Numbered from the stretch's first letter, positions 20,204-31,300 are shown. The stretch is DNA of 64,000 nucleotides from Adiantum capillus-veneris (GCA_014529385.2 CM043962.1:38595098-38659097); one strand, 5' to 3'. Translations and numbers: made by a program. The notes: generated from the letters alone by a model not told the origin.

Positions 20204-21460
20204 CTATAATTCCCATAGTCGGTCATCTAGTTCCAGAGTGTTGAAGGGAATAGGTATTTGTTGATTTTTGAGAGTAGCTTTCCTTTTGAGCACTCTAAGG
20301 CGAGCTTCCTCTTGGGCTTCCTCAAGGACCTGCTGTCGTTTTATCTTTCTTTGATTTGTTGCGTGCATATTTTCTAGCAAATCATTGGTTAGTGGCAAAT
20401 TGTACTTCTTTAAACGGCATCCACGCCATTGGTTCACCATCTAGGGTGGACAACTTAACTGCTCCACTTGAAGATATGTCTTCAATGATAAACGGTCTGT
20501 TTTCCTTTTTCTTAAACTTGGGGATGTGTTGCTTAAGGGAATAGACTAGAACTAAGTTCCCTTTTGAAGATTTTTGAAACTAAATGGGAATCAAAAAACT
20601 ATTTTTGTTTCCGCTTTTGTGCATAGATGTGAGCTACAGTAGTTAGCTTTTGCTCATCAAGATTTTCTAGATCTTCAAGCCTCTCTGACAGTTCATGTCC
20701 AATCCACTCAAGATCCTTAGCTACCCTTAGTGTCGGCAATAGAAATTCTATTGGCAGTATGGCATCAACTCCATAAACAAGATTAAAGGGTGTAGCATTT
20801 AAAGCTGTCTTGAACGAAACTCTATAAGCCCATAGAGTGGCATGGAGATTCATTTTCCGATCAATCCGTCTTGAACTAACCGCTTTAGTCAATACCGAGC
20901 TAAGAATTTTATTCCTATGCTTAGCTTGTCCATTTGCTTATGGGTGCTAGGAAGCGGATTTGTTATGGATGAGCATAAATTCATTAAGCAGATACTCAAT
21001 TATCTCATTGAGAAAATGCGTTCCCCTATCACTGACAATTTCTATTGGCAGTCCATATCTTACGAACACATTCACATGCAAGAATGCGGTTGTGGTTCTG
21101 GCATCATTCTTTTGGGTTGCTTTAGCCTCTACCCACTTGATCAAATAGTCCATAGCTACAATGATATATTGAGCTTGGGTTCTATAAGCACGTGGTTGTA
21201 TTGGCCCAACAAAGCCTATACCCTATTTTCCTCTTCAATATAATTGGTTTTCAATAAGAGCATAGTATCTTGCTTCAGTTTCAATTGTTCTTTGGCGGTG
21301 TTTATCATATCCTCAGGAAATGTTCGGTTTAATAAGTAAGTAATAGTTACTCCACTTAGGAACAAGTGATATTTGGAACAATCACATGAGGTATGGGTGC
21401 TTGTTTCTGGCACTGAGGACATTTTTTTACAAATTAGTGAACGTCACATCTCGTAGTTGG
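20204..21460 (-). pseudogene. Ty3/gypsy integrase (core and C-terminal domains)
   Basis: Reading downwards: GFVGPIQPRAYRTQAQYIIV, DYLIKWVEAKATQKNDA, RYGLPIEIVSDRGTHFLNEI, then LHATLWAYRVSFKTALNATP and PFNLVYGVDAILPIEFL, and finally GCRLKKYNLPLTNDLLENMH (20440-20380). The first two catalytic Asp residues are visible. The third acidic residue (expected NGQAE) is Lys in ANGQAKHRNKIL. Stops occur at about 20952 and 20943 and upstream of the core. The N-terminal zinc-binding part upstream (to about 21640) is too decayed to delimit. Confidence 0.85.
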
Positions 21461-21705
21461 CCAAAATACTCCAAGTCACAAGATCCGTCACATAGTTTGG
21501 TCTTCTGCAAAGTGAAGTCCCACTATGGTAATATGTGCTTGACTTAGCTATTGGGTTTTCTCCTCAAGATTAATGCACAAAAGAATATTCCATCTTGATT
21601 TCTTTTGTATAGCCTTCCAGCCTAGTAATTGATACAGAGCCGATTGCTCAATTAATCCGATTGTAATAGGAAGTGGTATTTGCAAATCCGCTTGAGCTAT
21701 GGTCA

Positions 21706-22698
21706 TCAATGATACCATATTTTTCGACCATCAAGGTATCGTAGATCCACTGTATTTTCTGACCCATTTTTGAAAATCAGCTGGTCTGACATGTCTATTT
21801 GGTTCAACTCCCGGTGTCTTGGCAGTTGGTCCTGTTCCGAGTTCTTCAAACCAGTCTGTTGGAAATAGTGACTCATGTAGCCTTGGATTGGATTTAGTGT
21901 CACCTGGTTTTCTTCGTGAGAGGAGGTAGTTTTTGGTTTTTTAACATCCTCAAGACTCATCGTAACAAATTTATTATTATAACAATCCCTAAATAGGTAG
22001 GTTGGTAGATCTGTTGAACCCTCGTCTTCGATTTTGAAGATATAGATGATCTTCATGGGGTGTTAACTGTCCTGATTTGGCATGAGAAGTCCATAGAAGA
22101 TCTTTGACATTTCTATCCTCCCAATAATAGACTCGGATCCTAGGATTATCTGTGCTAAGCCGTTTCAAGGGCTTCAGTTCAAGTTGATCGTATTTCTCAA
22201 ATTCTAAAGTCGGTGGTCCTTCTTTTGCTGTCATATCTAGAATTACGGTATTTACTTCTAACTCCCATTTGTCTATCATGTCAGGGTTTTCAACTTGTAA
22301 ATATTGAGTTTTTACATATACATTTTTTCTTGTTTGTTCACCCTGATTTCCTCTTTGAACTCTATGCCATGGTCATGAATGTGAATAGCATACTCTTCAT
22401 TAGGATCCAGGTAAACCTGAGCTCCATGGCGATTAGTCTTGTAAAAGGTGAGTATGTGCTTATATCGTATTGTCATTCCGATTTCTCAATGAGTTGAATA
22501 GGAATACATTTTAGATGTTGATTCTGAAAAAATGTCTGAGACTTCTTCAAAGATAGTGTCCAATTGATCGCCTTGATTCATACTCTCTTTGGTGGATACT
22601 CTACTAGCGGTCTCTCCGAGTATGCCTTGATTTGCTATTATACGGCCAGATCTAAGGTTCATATAGACTTGTGAAGCCCAGGATAGACTACTTACCAT
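21706..22698 (-). pseudogene. Unrecognised 5' ORF of the large LTR element
   Basis: Several overlapping minus-strand pieces start with MNLRSGRIIANQGILGE-type sequence at about 22660 and continue through GPPTLEFEKYDQLELKPL and DLPTYLFRDCYNNKFVTM. They break often. They lie between repeat block 2 and integrase, where gag, protease and reverse transcriptase would be expected. No YxDD or zinc knuckle is seen. The region may be a remnant of pol or an unrelated ORF. Confidence 0.35.
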
Positions 22699-22959
22699 CG
22701 GATTGACTTGTTATCAACTTCTTTCACTTGACTTGATTGAAACTTCTGTCAAGCTTTCAATTCCTTGTCTACAACCTGATTCCTGTATTAGTTTCAATCA
22801 AGTTAGCTATTCTTTCACAAAGACTGTACAATTTTTGCTAACTATTGTGACTGGTCTATGTGTATCTCTTCAATTTGAGCTAAGTGAGTCAGTACTTGAG
22901 ACATTTCGATTCTACTTTTGCAAAAATCCAAAGGACTAATTTGCAACATGGAAACTGAG

Positions 22960-24090
22960 TGAACATGTTCTAATTTGGATCCGATTGAACCCAAAAATGC
23001 CCGGTGTCCTTGTATTATGTTGGTCTAACACCGTACAAGCTCAAAAGTCCAAAATGCTGACTCTGTGTATCAGAAGTAAATAATCACAATTATTTACTTT
23101 TATCAAATGTTTACGCTTTTTGGCTTGTTTTGCCAAGTACTCTTGTTAAGGTCTCTAGACAAGTTTCACTGATTTTGAACAAAATTTGTTGAAGTTATCA
23201 ACTGTTTCATGTCCGCAGACTCAGTTTTCAAGAATCTAGCTTAAGTCTCACTTTTTTTATCCAAATATCACCAAATTTGATTTGTGTGGTCTACCTGATA
23301 TGCTTGACCTTGTGGTATACTCAAATGTGCAAAAATATCTAGTTTAGTAGCATATGTAAATAATCGCGATTATTTACTCCTGCTATTTTTATGCAATTTT
23401 TTGCCACAATCTTGACACAGATTGGTTTAACAGCTCAACTTAAGCTCCCTAGCCAAGTTTCATCAAGTTTGGATAATCCTTGTTCAAATGGTCAACAGTT
23501 TTGTGTTTGTAGACTGAGTTTACAAATTTGGCCACAATTTTCACTCCAATGATCCAATTCTTACCAAATTTGATTTGTGGGCTTAATATATCATGCTAAA
23601 ACTAGTGGTATGCTAGGTTGGTCAAAAAATTTAAAAAAAATGGGACAAAAGTAAATAATCACGATTATTTACTTCTGATAAATTTTTTCATATTTTTGGT
23701 CAACTGAGCATGTACACTTGTTTAACACATCAATATAAGCCTATGAGTCAAGTTTCACTGAGTTTGAGCAAGATTTTTCCAATTTACACTCAAGTTCTTG
23801 ACAATCAGTACAGATTTCAGTTTTTGGTCAGTTTGGTGATCCAAATTCTATGGGCCTTTACAAAAGCTGTTTGTACACATGCATAGAGTCTCTGGTATCA
23901 ACCTTGGTCACTTTTGAGGTGAAAGTAAATAATCACGATTATTTACTTTTGGCTTAAAATGAGCACCTTTTTCAACTTTTTCAGTGGACAGTCTTTTTAT
24001 GAACTATTTTAAGCCTTTCAGTCAAGTCAAAACTTAATTTGGCCTAAAATGTCAAGAAAAAGTAAATAATTTGAGTTTTTGCAAACTCTT
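22960..24090. repeat. About 285-bp tandem repeats with central palindrome (block 2)
   Basis: Palindromic cores lie at 23076-23097, 23356-23377, 23651-23672 and 23935-23956, with a half-site at 24062. The 23356 copy is a perfect palindrome (GTAAATAATCG and its complement). Spacing is 280, 295 and 284 bp. Intervening units share CAAGTTTCA and CCAAATTTGATTTGTG. Confidence 0.88.
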
Positions 24091-24620
24091 GAAATTTTAC
24101 CTTATATGCGTCCTTAAGCTTACCCACTAGTTCATAAAACTTTTAAAGCATAATCTCCGGTCGGATTCAATGGTGGACAGTCTTCTTGTGCTATTTCTAG
24201 CTGTAGACCTGAAATTTTGCAACTTCACATAAATAACTCACTGTTGATTCTTTTGGATAGAGCAATGTTCTGAGATCCCACCTCGGATTCTACTTACCCT
24301 ACTCCTAGGTTCTACTGCAATGGGGTTGTGGAAAGTGTCCACAAACACTCGTTTTCTTGTTTTTTATGGTTTTCTGAGCCTTGATCTTAAGACTTGTTTC
24401 GTCCATCAATCATTCTCAAAATTATAATTTAATTCTACAGTTCTACAATCCTAAAAGGTACTTAGCAAGTACAACCTACTTCCAAGCTACCTCTACACAA
24501 GCAAAAGACGACAATCTTAAGCTATGAGATTTTAAAAAGAAATTTTTGACTCTAGGTGATCCTAGAGGAAGTTAAAGGATAAATTCACATGACCCTCATG
24601 TTTTTCCCAAGTTTAGGTCT
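24091..24620. other. Leader region between repeat block 2 and primer site
   Basis: No ORF supported. This is the untranslated leader of the LTR element downstream of the primer-binding site on the minus strand. Confidence 0.5.
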
Positions 24621-24622
24621 CT

Positions 24623-24646
24623 TCGATCCCCGGCAGCAGCGCCAAA
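24623..24646 (-). other. Primer-binding site, Asp-tRNA type
   Basis: Minus strand TTTGGCGCTGCTGCCGGGGA directly follows the LTR end CA. It corresponds to the 3' end of plant tRNA-Asp (expected TGGCGCCGTTGCCGGGGA) with a few mismatches. Confidence 0.75.
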
Positions 24647-25555
24647 TGTGGGACGGGTGTCTAACCTCACTCCTATCTTATTGCAGACATAGCGAGAACC
24701 ACGAATATAATTATCAATCCATGGGACGAAGCTGACTCGACTAGTGCATAAAGGCTACAAGAGGTTGTCAATCTCTTGGAAAACGACAAATAACTTGCAT
24801 CTAACTCACGCTACACTCAAATGACAGAAATTACCAAAAGCTAGTTGCTCATCAGCAAACAAATCACAAGCATTACAGCATTAAACAATATCCAAACATT
24901 ACAAAACTTCTAGGACATGTTTATAAGACCTAAGCACACATGCTTGTGGTCTCAAATCTCACTTTAGGTCAAGTACAAAAATCACGATTATTAACAGCAG
25001 AGTGAGTTTTTGACCTAGTCGTTTCGATTTAGAATGCATCTAAATGCTTAGCAATAATGCCCCAATACTCCGTCCATACTTAGTTTATGATTTTGAAGCT
25101 TCAATTCCTACTTATGATGAAATTAGGCTGTGGGTCAACGCCAAAAGCTACGGATTACCACATGGAATTCTTATGTCAATGCGTAGAGCTCTTACCTGCA
25201 GTTGCAACGCAACAGACGACACTGCAATGTGACAACCGGAAAGGGAGTAGGAAGCGCGAGAAGGAGAAAAGTGAGCGCCGTTAGCTCACACTGTGTTTCT
25301 ATTATCCAAAACTTATAAAATACTTACAAAAATCGGCTTTTATACCTTAGCCAAGGTTTTTATGGTCAAAACTAATAATCTGGGAGCTCTAACTAAAGAC
25401 AGGTTGATACAATCTAGAAGCTTGTAGCCTCGGCTCATCAATTACACTGTTTATCTTAAAAGTAGGAGTTACAATATTTCCAAATCATCAAAATAATAAG
25501 TGTTTTTACAATGAAAGCTCCAAAAAATGTTATCCAAGTTAGCTTACTGTTAACA
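24647..25555 (-). repeat. 5' LTR of the large element
   Basis: On the minus strand it starts TGTTAACAGTAAGC and ends GACACCCGTCCCACA, 909 bp. It is a direct repeat of 13425-14251. It contains a partial palindrome AATCACGATTATTAAC near 24975, related to the internal repeat cores. The small plus-strand ORFs here are shadows. Confidence 0.85.
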
Positions 25556-25556
25556 A

Positions 25557-25558
<2 letters not shown>

Positions 25559-25594
<36 letters not shown>
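25559..25594. repeat. (TC)n microsatellite
   Basis: About 18 TC units directly outside the 5' LTR. Confidence 0.95.
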
Positions 25595-25699
25595 ATCTCT
25601 CATGTGTGAACATTATCTCTCTCCGTTAAGTAAACTACTCAATTATTTACTTAGCTATGTATTATTTCCTAACATGACATCCTTTAGAGAGGAAAACAA

Positions 25700-26910
25700 G
25701 TCACGATGAGAGGTAATGTGCTTTGTAGCACCACAGTCAAAGTACTACACATGAACATCTAAGAAACTGACATACATATATCATGGACAGAAGGATCATA
25801 AGTACACTTTGCATTAAAATCCCATTCTGCATCTACATCAGCATCACAATCTCCTTTTATAGAAGACTCTACAATTGCTGCACTTGGGATGGAACCAGCC
25901 TCTTTTTCCTTCAATTTTGAACACTTCTTTCTCAAGTGATGATTAGCTTTCCAATAATGGCAATGCATCTTCTTTTTTCCCTTTTCATCGAAATTCCTAT
26001 ACGAGGTGTTTCCAGCAGCAGCATTGGAAACAGGTAATTTACCACTCGCACGAGAACCATGAGAAGTGGCTACATTTCTATTACCACTTTTCCTTTGAGA
26101 AGCAATAAAAGCATGTTCAAATGCACGCTATTTAGCCCTATTTTTTCTTGAAAGTGACTCTTGCAATAGCAATGTGCATAATGGCAAAGCATCAAGAACA
26201 GTCTACATGAGGAAACTTTAAGGAATAATTTCACCTGCCGAAATAAGTTTCTCATTAATATTTTTGATACCAACAAGGAAAGTGTCCATTTCATCTTCCT
26301 CATACATAATCTTTGACTCCAGCTCTTTACACAACAATGCAATTTTAGCCTCATTATGAACATTGCAATAGCAATGTGCATAATGGCAAAGGATCAAGAA
26401 CAGTCTACATGAAGAAACTGTAAGGAATGATTTCACCTACAGAAATAATTTTCTCGTTAATATCCTTGATACAACAAGGAAAGTGTCCATTTCATCTTCC
26501 TCATACATAATCTTTGACTCCAGCTCTTTACACAACAATGCAATTTTAGCCTCATTATCACGCATAAAGACCGCAACTAGAATACCCGAAGTCTGTTTTA
26601 CACATTTAGCTAAATGAATGTGAGGAGTAGTAGTGCACTTATAGATAATGCAGGCCATATCTTACAACCTTTTCATAATTCCTGGCAAAACGGCTCTAGC
26701 AGCAGTTATCCTACCACCAAAACCTGCAACATTCTCTACATCACCTGTATCTAGAAAACCAGAACGTACATCAATTCCCTGCACAAGATTCTAAACACCC
26801 TTTGACACAAGAACATGTTGCACCATGTAATCCCACATTGGGTAACTGTCCCCATCCAATCTATCCTCAACAGCAAACATCTTGAACACATCTGTGTTGT
26901 TGTCAGCCAT
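25700..26910 (-). pseudogene. Ty1/copia gag with internal 202-bp duplication
   Basis: The ATG at 26910 begins MADNNTDVFKMFAVEDRLDG, then DSYPMWDYMVQHVL, the start of a copia UBN2/DUF4219-type gag. NEAKIALLCKELESK and MYEEDEMDTFLVG follow and appear twice because of a tandem duplication. The end carries a knuckle CHYWKANHHLRKKC at about 25930, in which the second Cys is Trp. In-frame stops occur near 26790 and 26660. It lies directly downstream of a primer site and LTR. Confidence 0.75.
26162..26557. repeat. 202-bp tandem duplication inside copia gag
   Basis: Sequence from about 26162 is repeated from about 26364, with landmarks ATAGCAATGTGCATAATGGC and GGAAAGTGTCCATTTCATC. The offset is 202 bp, which is not a multiple of three, so it breaks the reading frame. 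Confidence 0.85.
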
Positions 26911-27207
26911 GGCAAATGTCTGCATACCTGATGTGGAAACTTCCCAAAAAGAGGAGAAACAATGCGAGACTAACGCGTTCTATATAGCACGAATAAGACT
27001 ATAAGGTACCTGTTATGCAAAAAGGCAATGACAAGCCAGCGTAGCACTGCCTATAGTAGTGAAAACGGAGGCTAAAATGAGCCTAAATTGAAATTCAGAG
27101 CAGATATCCTAACGCTCACCAAAGCTCACGAAACCTCACATAAGTTTGAGAAAGTGAGCAAGCGTGTGCTGGCGATGCTAGTGACTAAGCCCGAGAGGAC
27201 GCAACGT
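26911..27207. other. copia 5' untranslated leader
   Basis: Lies between the gag start and the primer site. No coding sequence is supported. Confidence 0.55.
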
Positions 27208-27209
27208 AC

Positions 27210-27221
27210 TCTGATACCAAT
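27210..27221 (-). other. Primer-binding site, initiator Met-tRNA type
   Basis: Minus strand TTGGTATCAGAGT directly follows the LTR end CAACA. This is the standard plant copia primer site. Confidence 0.8.
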
Positions 27222-27431
27222 TGTTGAAAATAGGGTTGCAGGGAAATGCACACAACTTGGAGAAGATGAAAGAAGCTCAAGGCACACAACAAAGAGTGTA
27301 TTACTTAGTGTGGAATGACACGATAAGTTAGCCCTAGAGTAATGGGTGTATATACAATGTACAAGGGAAAAAAATGCCTCGACGATCCTAAGGGTGTTCA
27401 CACACATCACTACCACATGTATATGGTAACA
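27222..27431 (-). repeat. Short copia LTR shared by two fragments
   Basis: On the minus strand it reads TGTTACCATATACATG ... CCCTATTTTCAACA, about 210 bp. A purine tract GGAGAGGGAGAG lies directly upstream (27432-27444) and a primer site directly downstream. It therefore serves as the 3' LTR of the upstream fragment and the 5' LTR of the downstream gag. Confidence 0.75.
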
Positions 27432-27444
27432 CTCTCCCTCTCCA

Positions 27445-28620
27445 ATTAACCTCCAGCATTGTACATGTTTCTTGTTTGTCTTTTAGGCATAACTTTGAAA
27501 TTCTAAAAGTGAGTAAATACCTCTCTTCTCCTCATGAAATACACTCATACCTTCCTTGTATGGAAGTCAATGATGATAACATAAAACTTACATTATTTTG
27601 CACTATCTCAATCACATTTTTCTTACATGCTTGTAATGAGGAAGTTACACTTTTTTCTACTTTCCAAACTGGCAAACCTCACAAGGCTTATGCATCTCAA
27701 CCATCCTAAAGACTGGCAATTGGTCAAAAGCTCTTAACTCTACATAGTCTTCAGCCTTTGGATATTTGCATGTCTAATACATGTCAATATCTACAACTCC
27801 TAGCCCTTGTGTAAACATGTCTACCTAGTGCAAGAGTAAACATTTTTCCTTCCATGCTTCTTGTATTCCTCTACATAGAGGCCATCAAAATTGAGCTTTA
27901 CCTACAAACCCTTCTTAACCATTTTCCCAACAGACACCAAGTTCTTTGTAAACTTTTGGCACATGCATTACATCAGATAAATACTTCACTTTTCCATCTA
28001 TCAACAATGAAAATGGCACATTTCCTGTATGCATAATAGGATCCGTTGTATCATTACCAGTTTCTAATTAAGCACAATTGTCCAAGGTTTGCATGCTTCC
28101 AAACAATTCAGTATGATTGGTCATGTGATCCAATGCACTTGAATCCACCTACCATACACTATCACCACACTTTGATACATTTACATAGTGTTCACCATGT
28201 GCTACCAAAAACAAATTCTCTTTGGCTCATCCATACCTCTACTAGTACCTACACAATTGTTTTGCTACCTTCTTTGTGGCTAGCCACTTTGTGTGGCTAG
28301 TCACACACAAAGTGGTCTCAATTACCACATATCCAACATCCCCTAGAATTATTTTGCTCATTGTTTCTATGGAAATTGACTTCTTTGCCCCTTGCCTTGA
28401 AACTTTTCTCTACAATCTATATTTTGCATTTGATTTCAAACATACATTGATTACGATCTCCCACAAAAATTATTGAAATCGGAGGATCATTGATGATGCC
28501 TTCCCAAAATCCCAATATTGTACCAACACGGGGGGGGGGGGGAGAGAGAAACCCTTACCCTCAACTGCTTCTTCCATCACTCCTGCTTGCTGCTCATAGA
28601 TCCTTAGCTGCCACAACCAG
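27445..28620 (-). pseudogene. Ty1/copia gag-protease-pre-integrase remnant
   Basis: Minus-strand frames show a decayed CCHC knuckle (about 28350-28310, CWICGN then DHFVCD and PHK), a protease-like start WMV/WWVDSSA...HMTNHTELF (about 28160-28080), and a pre-integrase-like CEVCQFGK (about 27680). The integrase core, reverse transcriptase and RNase H are absent, and the sequence runs into the purine tract and LTR. Stops and frameshifts are frequent. Confidence 0.6.
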
Positions 28621-28632
28621 GCCTTGATACCA
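28621..28632 (-). other. Second copia primer-binding site
   Basis: Minus strand TGGTATCAAGGC, a Met-tRNA-type primer site. It is preceded by TTTACA, a plausible LTR end. Confidence 0.65.
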
Positions 28633-28811
28633 TGTAAAGAGATAGAGAAGGAGACAACTTGAGCTCTTGTAAGCACACATGCACACAACCAAGGGAGCAC
28701 ACAATGTAGATGGAGGCACAAATCTGATTCTTTTTCTTCACTCCTCAAAATGATGATAAGGTCCATAAAACAAAACTAGGAAATACAACATAATAAGGAA
28801 TATGTGCAACA
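28633..28811 (-). repeat. Tentative short copia LTR
   Basis: From the primer site upstream, the minus strand could be read as TGTTGCACATATTCC ... CTCTTTACA. No second copy is present to confirm the outer boundary. Confidence 0.3.
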
Positions 28812-29769
28812 GTCAATGTGAAAGCTAACAAGATAAGTAGCCATCACTTTCAGCACATAGTCCATGTCAGTGAAGTCCAATTATAGTACCACTAGTGATG
28901 ATCCTCGTGTCCACTACCTTATGCCAATGATAAATATAGGTGAGTAGTCATCCAAGAATACCATGTTTTGAGCTTGATATCTCAACAAAGCATTGTGTTC
29001 TATGAGACAACAAGATATTGTACACACCCACACATGCTTGAGCCTGTCCCTTTTTTAGCAATCCTACACCATGGAAACAATTTGACTTAGCTCCCACTTC
29101 CTATGTGTTAATTTTGGTAAACTACATGTGTGCGCTTGCGACAAGCATTTGAGAGAAGAAAGAGCTTGAGTTATAAGTATGGAAACATTCTACAGAATCC
29201 CATTGTAAGAATGCTTCCCATGTAATTTCCACGACTAAGAAATGTCATACTATTGTAAATTGGCCTGTTAAAGGATACCAAGTTGTAAGAGCAATGCAAT
29301 TAGAAAATCCTAGATAATTAGCTAGTTAATTAAGGTGCTCTCTAGATTCAAGTGCCCAAACAATTCATATTGTAACCCTAAGTATAAAATAAAAGACAAA
29401 TTGTAGAATGTGAACTCACAAAAGGCCCAAACAATTCATATTGTAACCCGAGGTATAAAAGACAAATGTAGAATGTGAAGTCACCTTTTGTAAGGGGGAG
29501 AAGAACTTTAAGGAGCTTGAGAGCTTGGCTACGAAAACTCCAGCATCTTCTCTCACTCTCCTTCTCCATAAAGTTCTTTCTCGTATTCTTAGTATGATTA
29601 AGCATGCTATTGATTGCTTGCATTCTTGTCTTTGAGCATTCTTGTTGTGCTTCAATGCTTGGTGTGTTGATCATGCTTGCAACTTGTCTATGCATGCAAG
29701 GTTACTCATCTCCATGCATGCGTGTTGTGTGCTTGATTACCTTGGCTGTGCATTGCAATATATATGTAA

Positions 29770-29807
<38 letters not shown>

Positions 29808-30373
29808 ATAGATAGCAAGTTTGAGCAAGTAGATTGTGTGTGAGAGAAGCTGAGATGAAGTAGGATAGCACCTCCCCCACAGCTTTGCCTCTCCAATAGA
29901 TTATCTTCTTATTCCAATCAGGAATCTCTTGCACGTTTGTGAAATGTTTCCATGTCCTAGCTAGGTTGCATGCTCCAATTCAAAGGATGCATTATGCACT
30001 ATATATATCGATTGCACAAACATTTTTGGCACCATTTTTCGGGAGTAATCACCTAAAACTAGAGGAAGTGAAGGTTGGATTTGGGAAGGACTAACTGTAA
30101 ATCTTTTAAGTTTTTAGTTTATGAGAATGGGGTAGAGTATAGGTGGCATTAATTGGATGAGAGTTTCATTGATTTTTTGCTCGATTTGGGAAATTGGGCA
30201 TGGATCACAATTTCCACAAACTAAGAGTAATTTACAATAAATTTGCCCCGTGCGGCGGTCACTCATCAAAATCTCTGTATATCACATGCATTCAAGAGAT
30301 TATTAATAATAATTTTGTATACATGTTATATTAAAATTGAGTGCTTATTTAAAAAAACCCACCCCGTTTAATA
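28812..30373. other. No gene seen; microsatellite and a tandem duplication
   Basis: No supported ORF. It holds a roughly 72-bp tandem duplication at about 29352-29495 that includes a TATAAAA motif in each copy, and a (TG)n tract at 29774-29803. It is the target region of CACTA copy 2 on its right. Confidence 0.6.
29774..29803. repeat. (TG)n microsatellite
   Basis: About 15 TG units. Confidence 0.95.
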
Positions 30374-30404
30374 CACTACAACAAAAAAGGGGACCTTCGA
30401 CGCA

Positions 30405-30545
30405 GGTTTCGACACATTCCGTCGCTATGCCCGTCTCGATATACACGTCTCTACGAAATCGTCACTATATGCATCCTATGCGCGTCGAAAGGTAATTTAA
30501 TCAACGAGCTTAGCGATGACTTTAGCGACGCGCATAACGACGACC
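30405..30545. repeat. CACTA copy 2, 3' subterminal repeats
   Basis: Motifs such as CGTCTCGATATACACGTC, TTTAGCGACGCGCATA and CGCGTCGAAAGG lie next to the terminus. They are weaker than in copy 1 but of the same kind. Confidence 0.7.
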
Positions 30546-30563
30546 ATAACAGAAAAAAAAATT

Positions 30564-30647
30564 CTTGGGCAGAGGACAGACAGCTTGGCCTGTGCCCAAT
30601 GAAAAGATGGACACAGCCACAGCCAGACTGCCTGTCCTCTGCCCAAG
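30564..30647. repeat. CACTA copy 2 3' subterminal hairpin
   Basis: CTTGGGCAGAGGACAG pairs with CTGTCCTCTGCCCAAG perfectly over 16 bp. Inner arms are CTTGGCCTGTG and CACAGCCAGACTG-like. This is the same structure as 4981-5064. Confidence 0.85.
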
Positions 30648-30834
30648 AAAGCGAGCAGCACCAAAATCAACCGTGCTCCTGCAGAAATTTCGGCAGAGTT
30701 CCCTTCGTTTTTACATAAACTTTTCAAAAAAAACCATATCATGTATACGCCTCCTACATGCTATCCATGTAGGATCTCACATGAGATTTAAGGACAATGA
30801 AAGAAATGAAATGAACTTTGTGCAAAACCATAAC

Positions 30835-31110
30835 CGTGCCAACTTAAAAGCATAACCATAACGAACTTAATTTGTGCAAAACCGGCCATAACCACTTTGA
30901 TCAAAACCATAATGTAGATAACCATAACCATAAACAAAATTAACAATAACCATAAGCATAACCAGAAAGTTGAACATAACCATAAACAAAACCTGAACCA
31001 TAACCATGTCTATACAAGAATAGGAGAAATATAACCATGTGTATACAATGACAATGACAATAACCATAACCATAAGGAAAACAATAATTGTCTGAACAAT
31101 AACCATAACC
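30835..31110. repeat. ATAACC hexamer array of CACTA copy 2
   Basis: Repeats of CATAACCATAA and variants, the complement of the GGTTAT array in copy 1. Confidence 0.85.
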
Positions 31111-31300
31111 ATATATGTCTATACAAAAAAGAGACATGGAAGCATGTCTGTGTCTCACAAAGCATATATATGAAATCCGGTCCACTGATGACTAGGCGTC
31201 ACAACCTGCACATAGGACAACTCACAAAATTAGTATTGATATTACTTCACATATACTTAATTAAATCAACTCACACATATTAACGTCTCACCTCAAGCGA

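Larger units (their letters stand above)
13425..25555 (-). mobile_element. Large LTR retrotransposon (Ty3/gypsy integrase, Asp-tRNA primer site)
   Basis: It is bounded by direct repeats of about 0.83-0.91 kb in the same orientation (13425-14251 and 24647-25555). On the minus strand the primer site follows the 5' LTR at 24646, and a purine tract precedes the 3' LTR at 14266. The internal minus-strand order is: unknown ORF (22.7-21.7 kb), integrase (about 21.5-20.2), aspartic protease (about 20.2-19.8) and a coiled-coil ORF (16.9-14.5). Two blocks of about 285-bp repeats lie between. No reverse transcriptase motif was found. Asp-tRNA priming is typical of the Athila/Tat branch of gypsy. All ORFs carry stops, so the element is inactive. 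Confidence 0.8.

Noticed and set aside
22960-24090. CRISPR-like array
   Set aside because: Palindromic cores are regularly spaced, but the spacers are about 260 bp and homologous to one another. The context is a eukaryotic LTR element with no cas genes.
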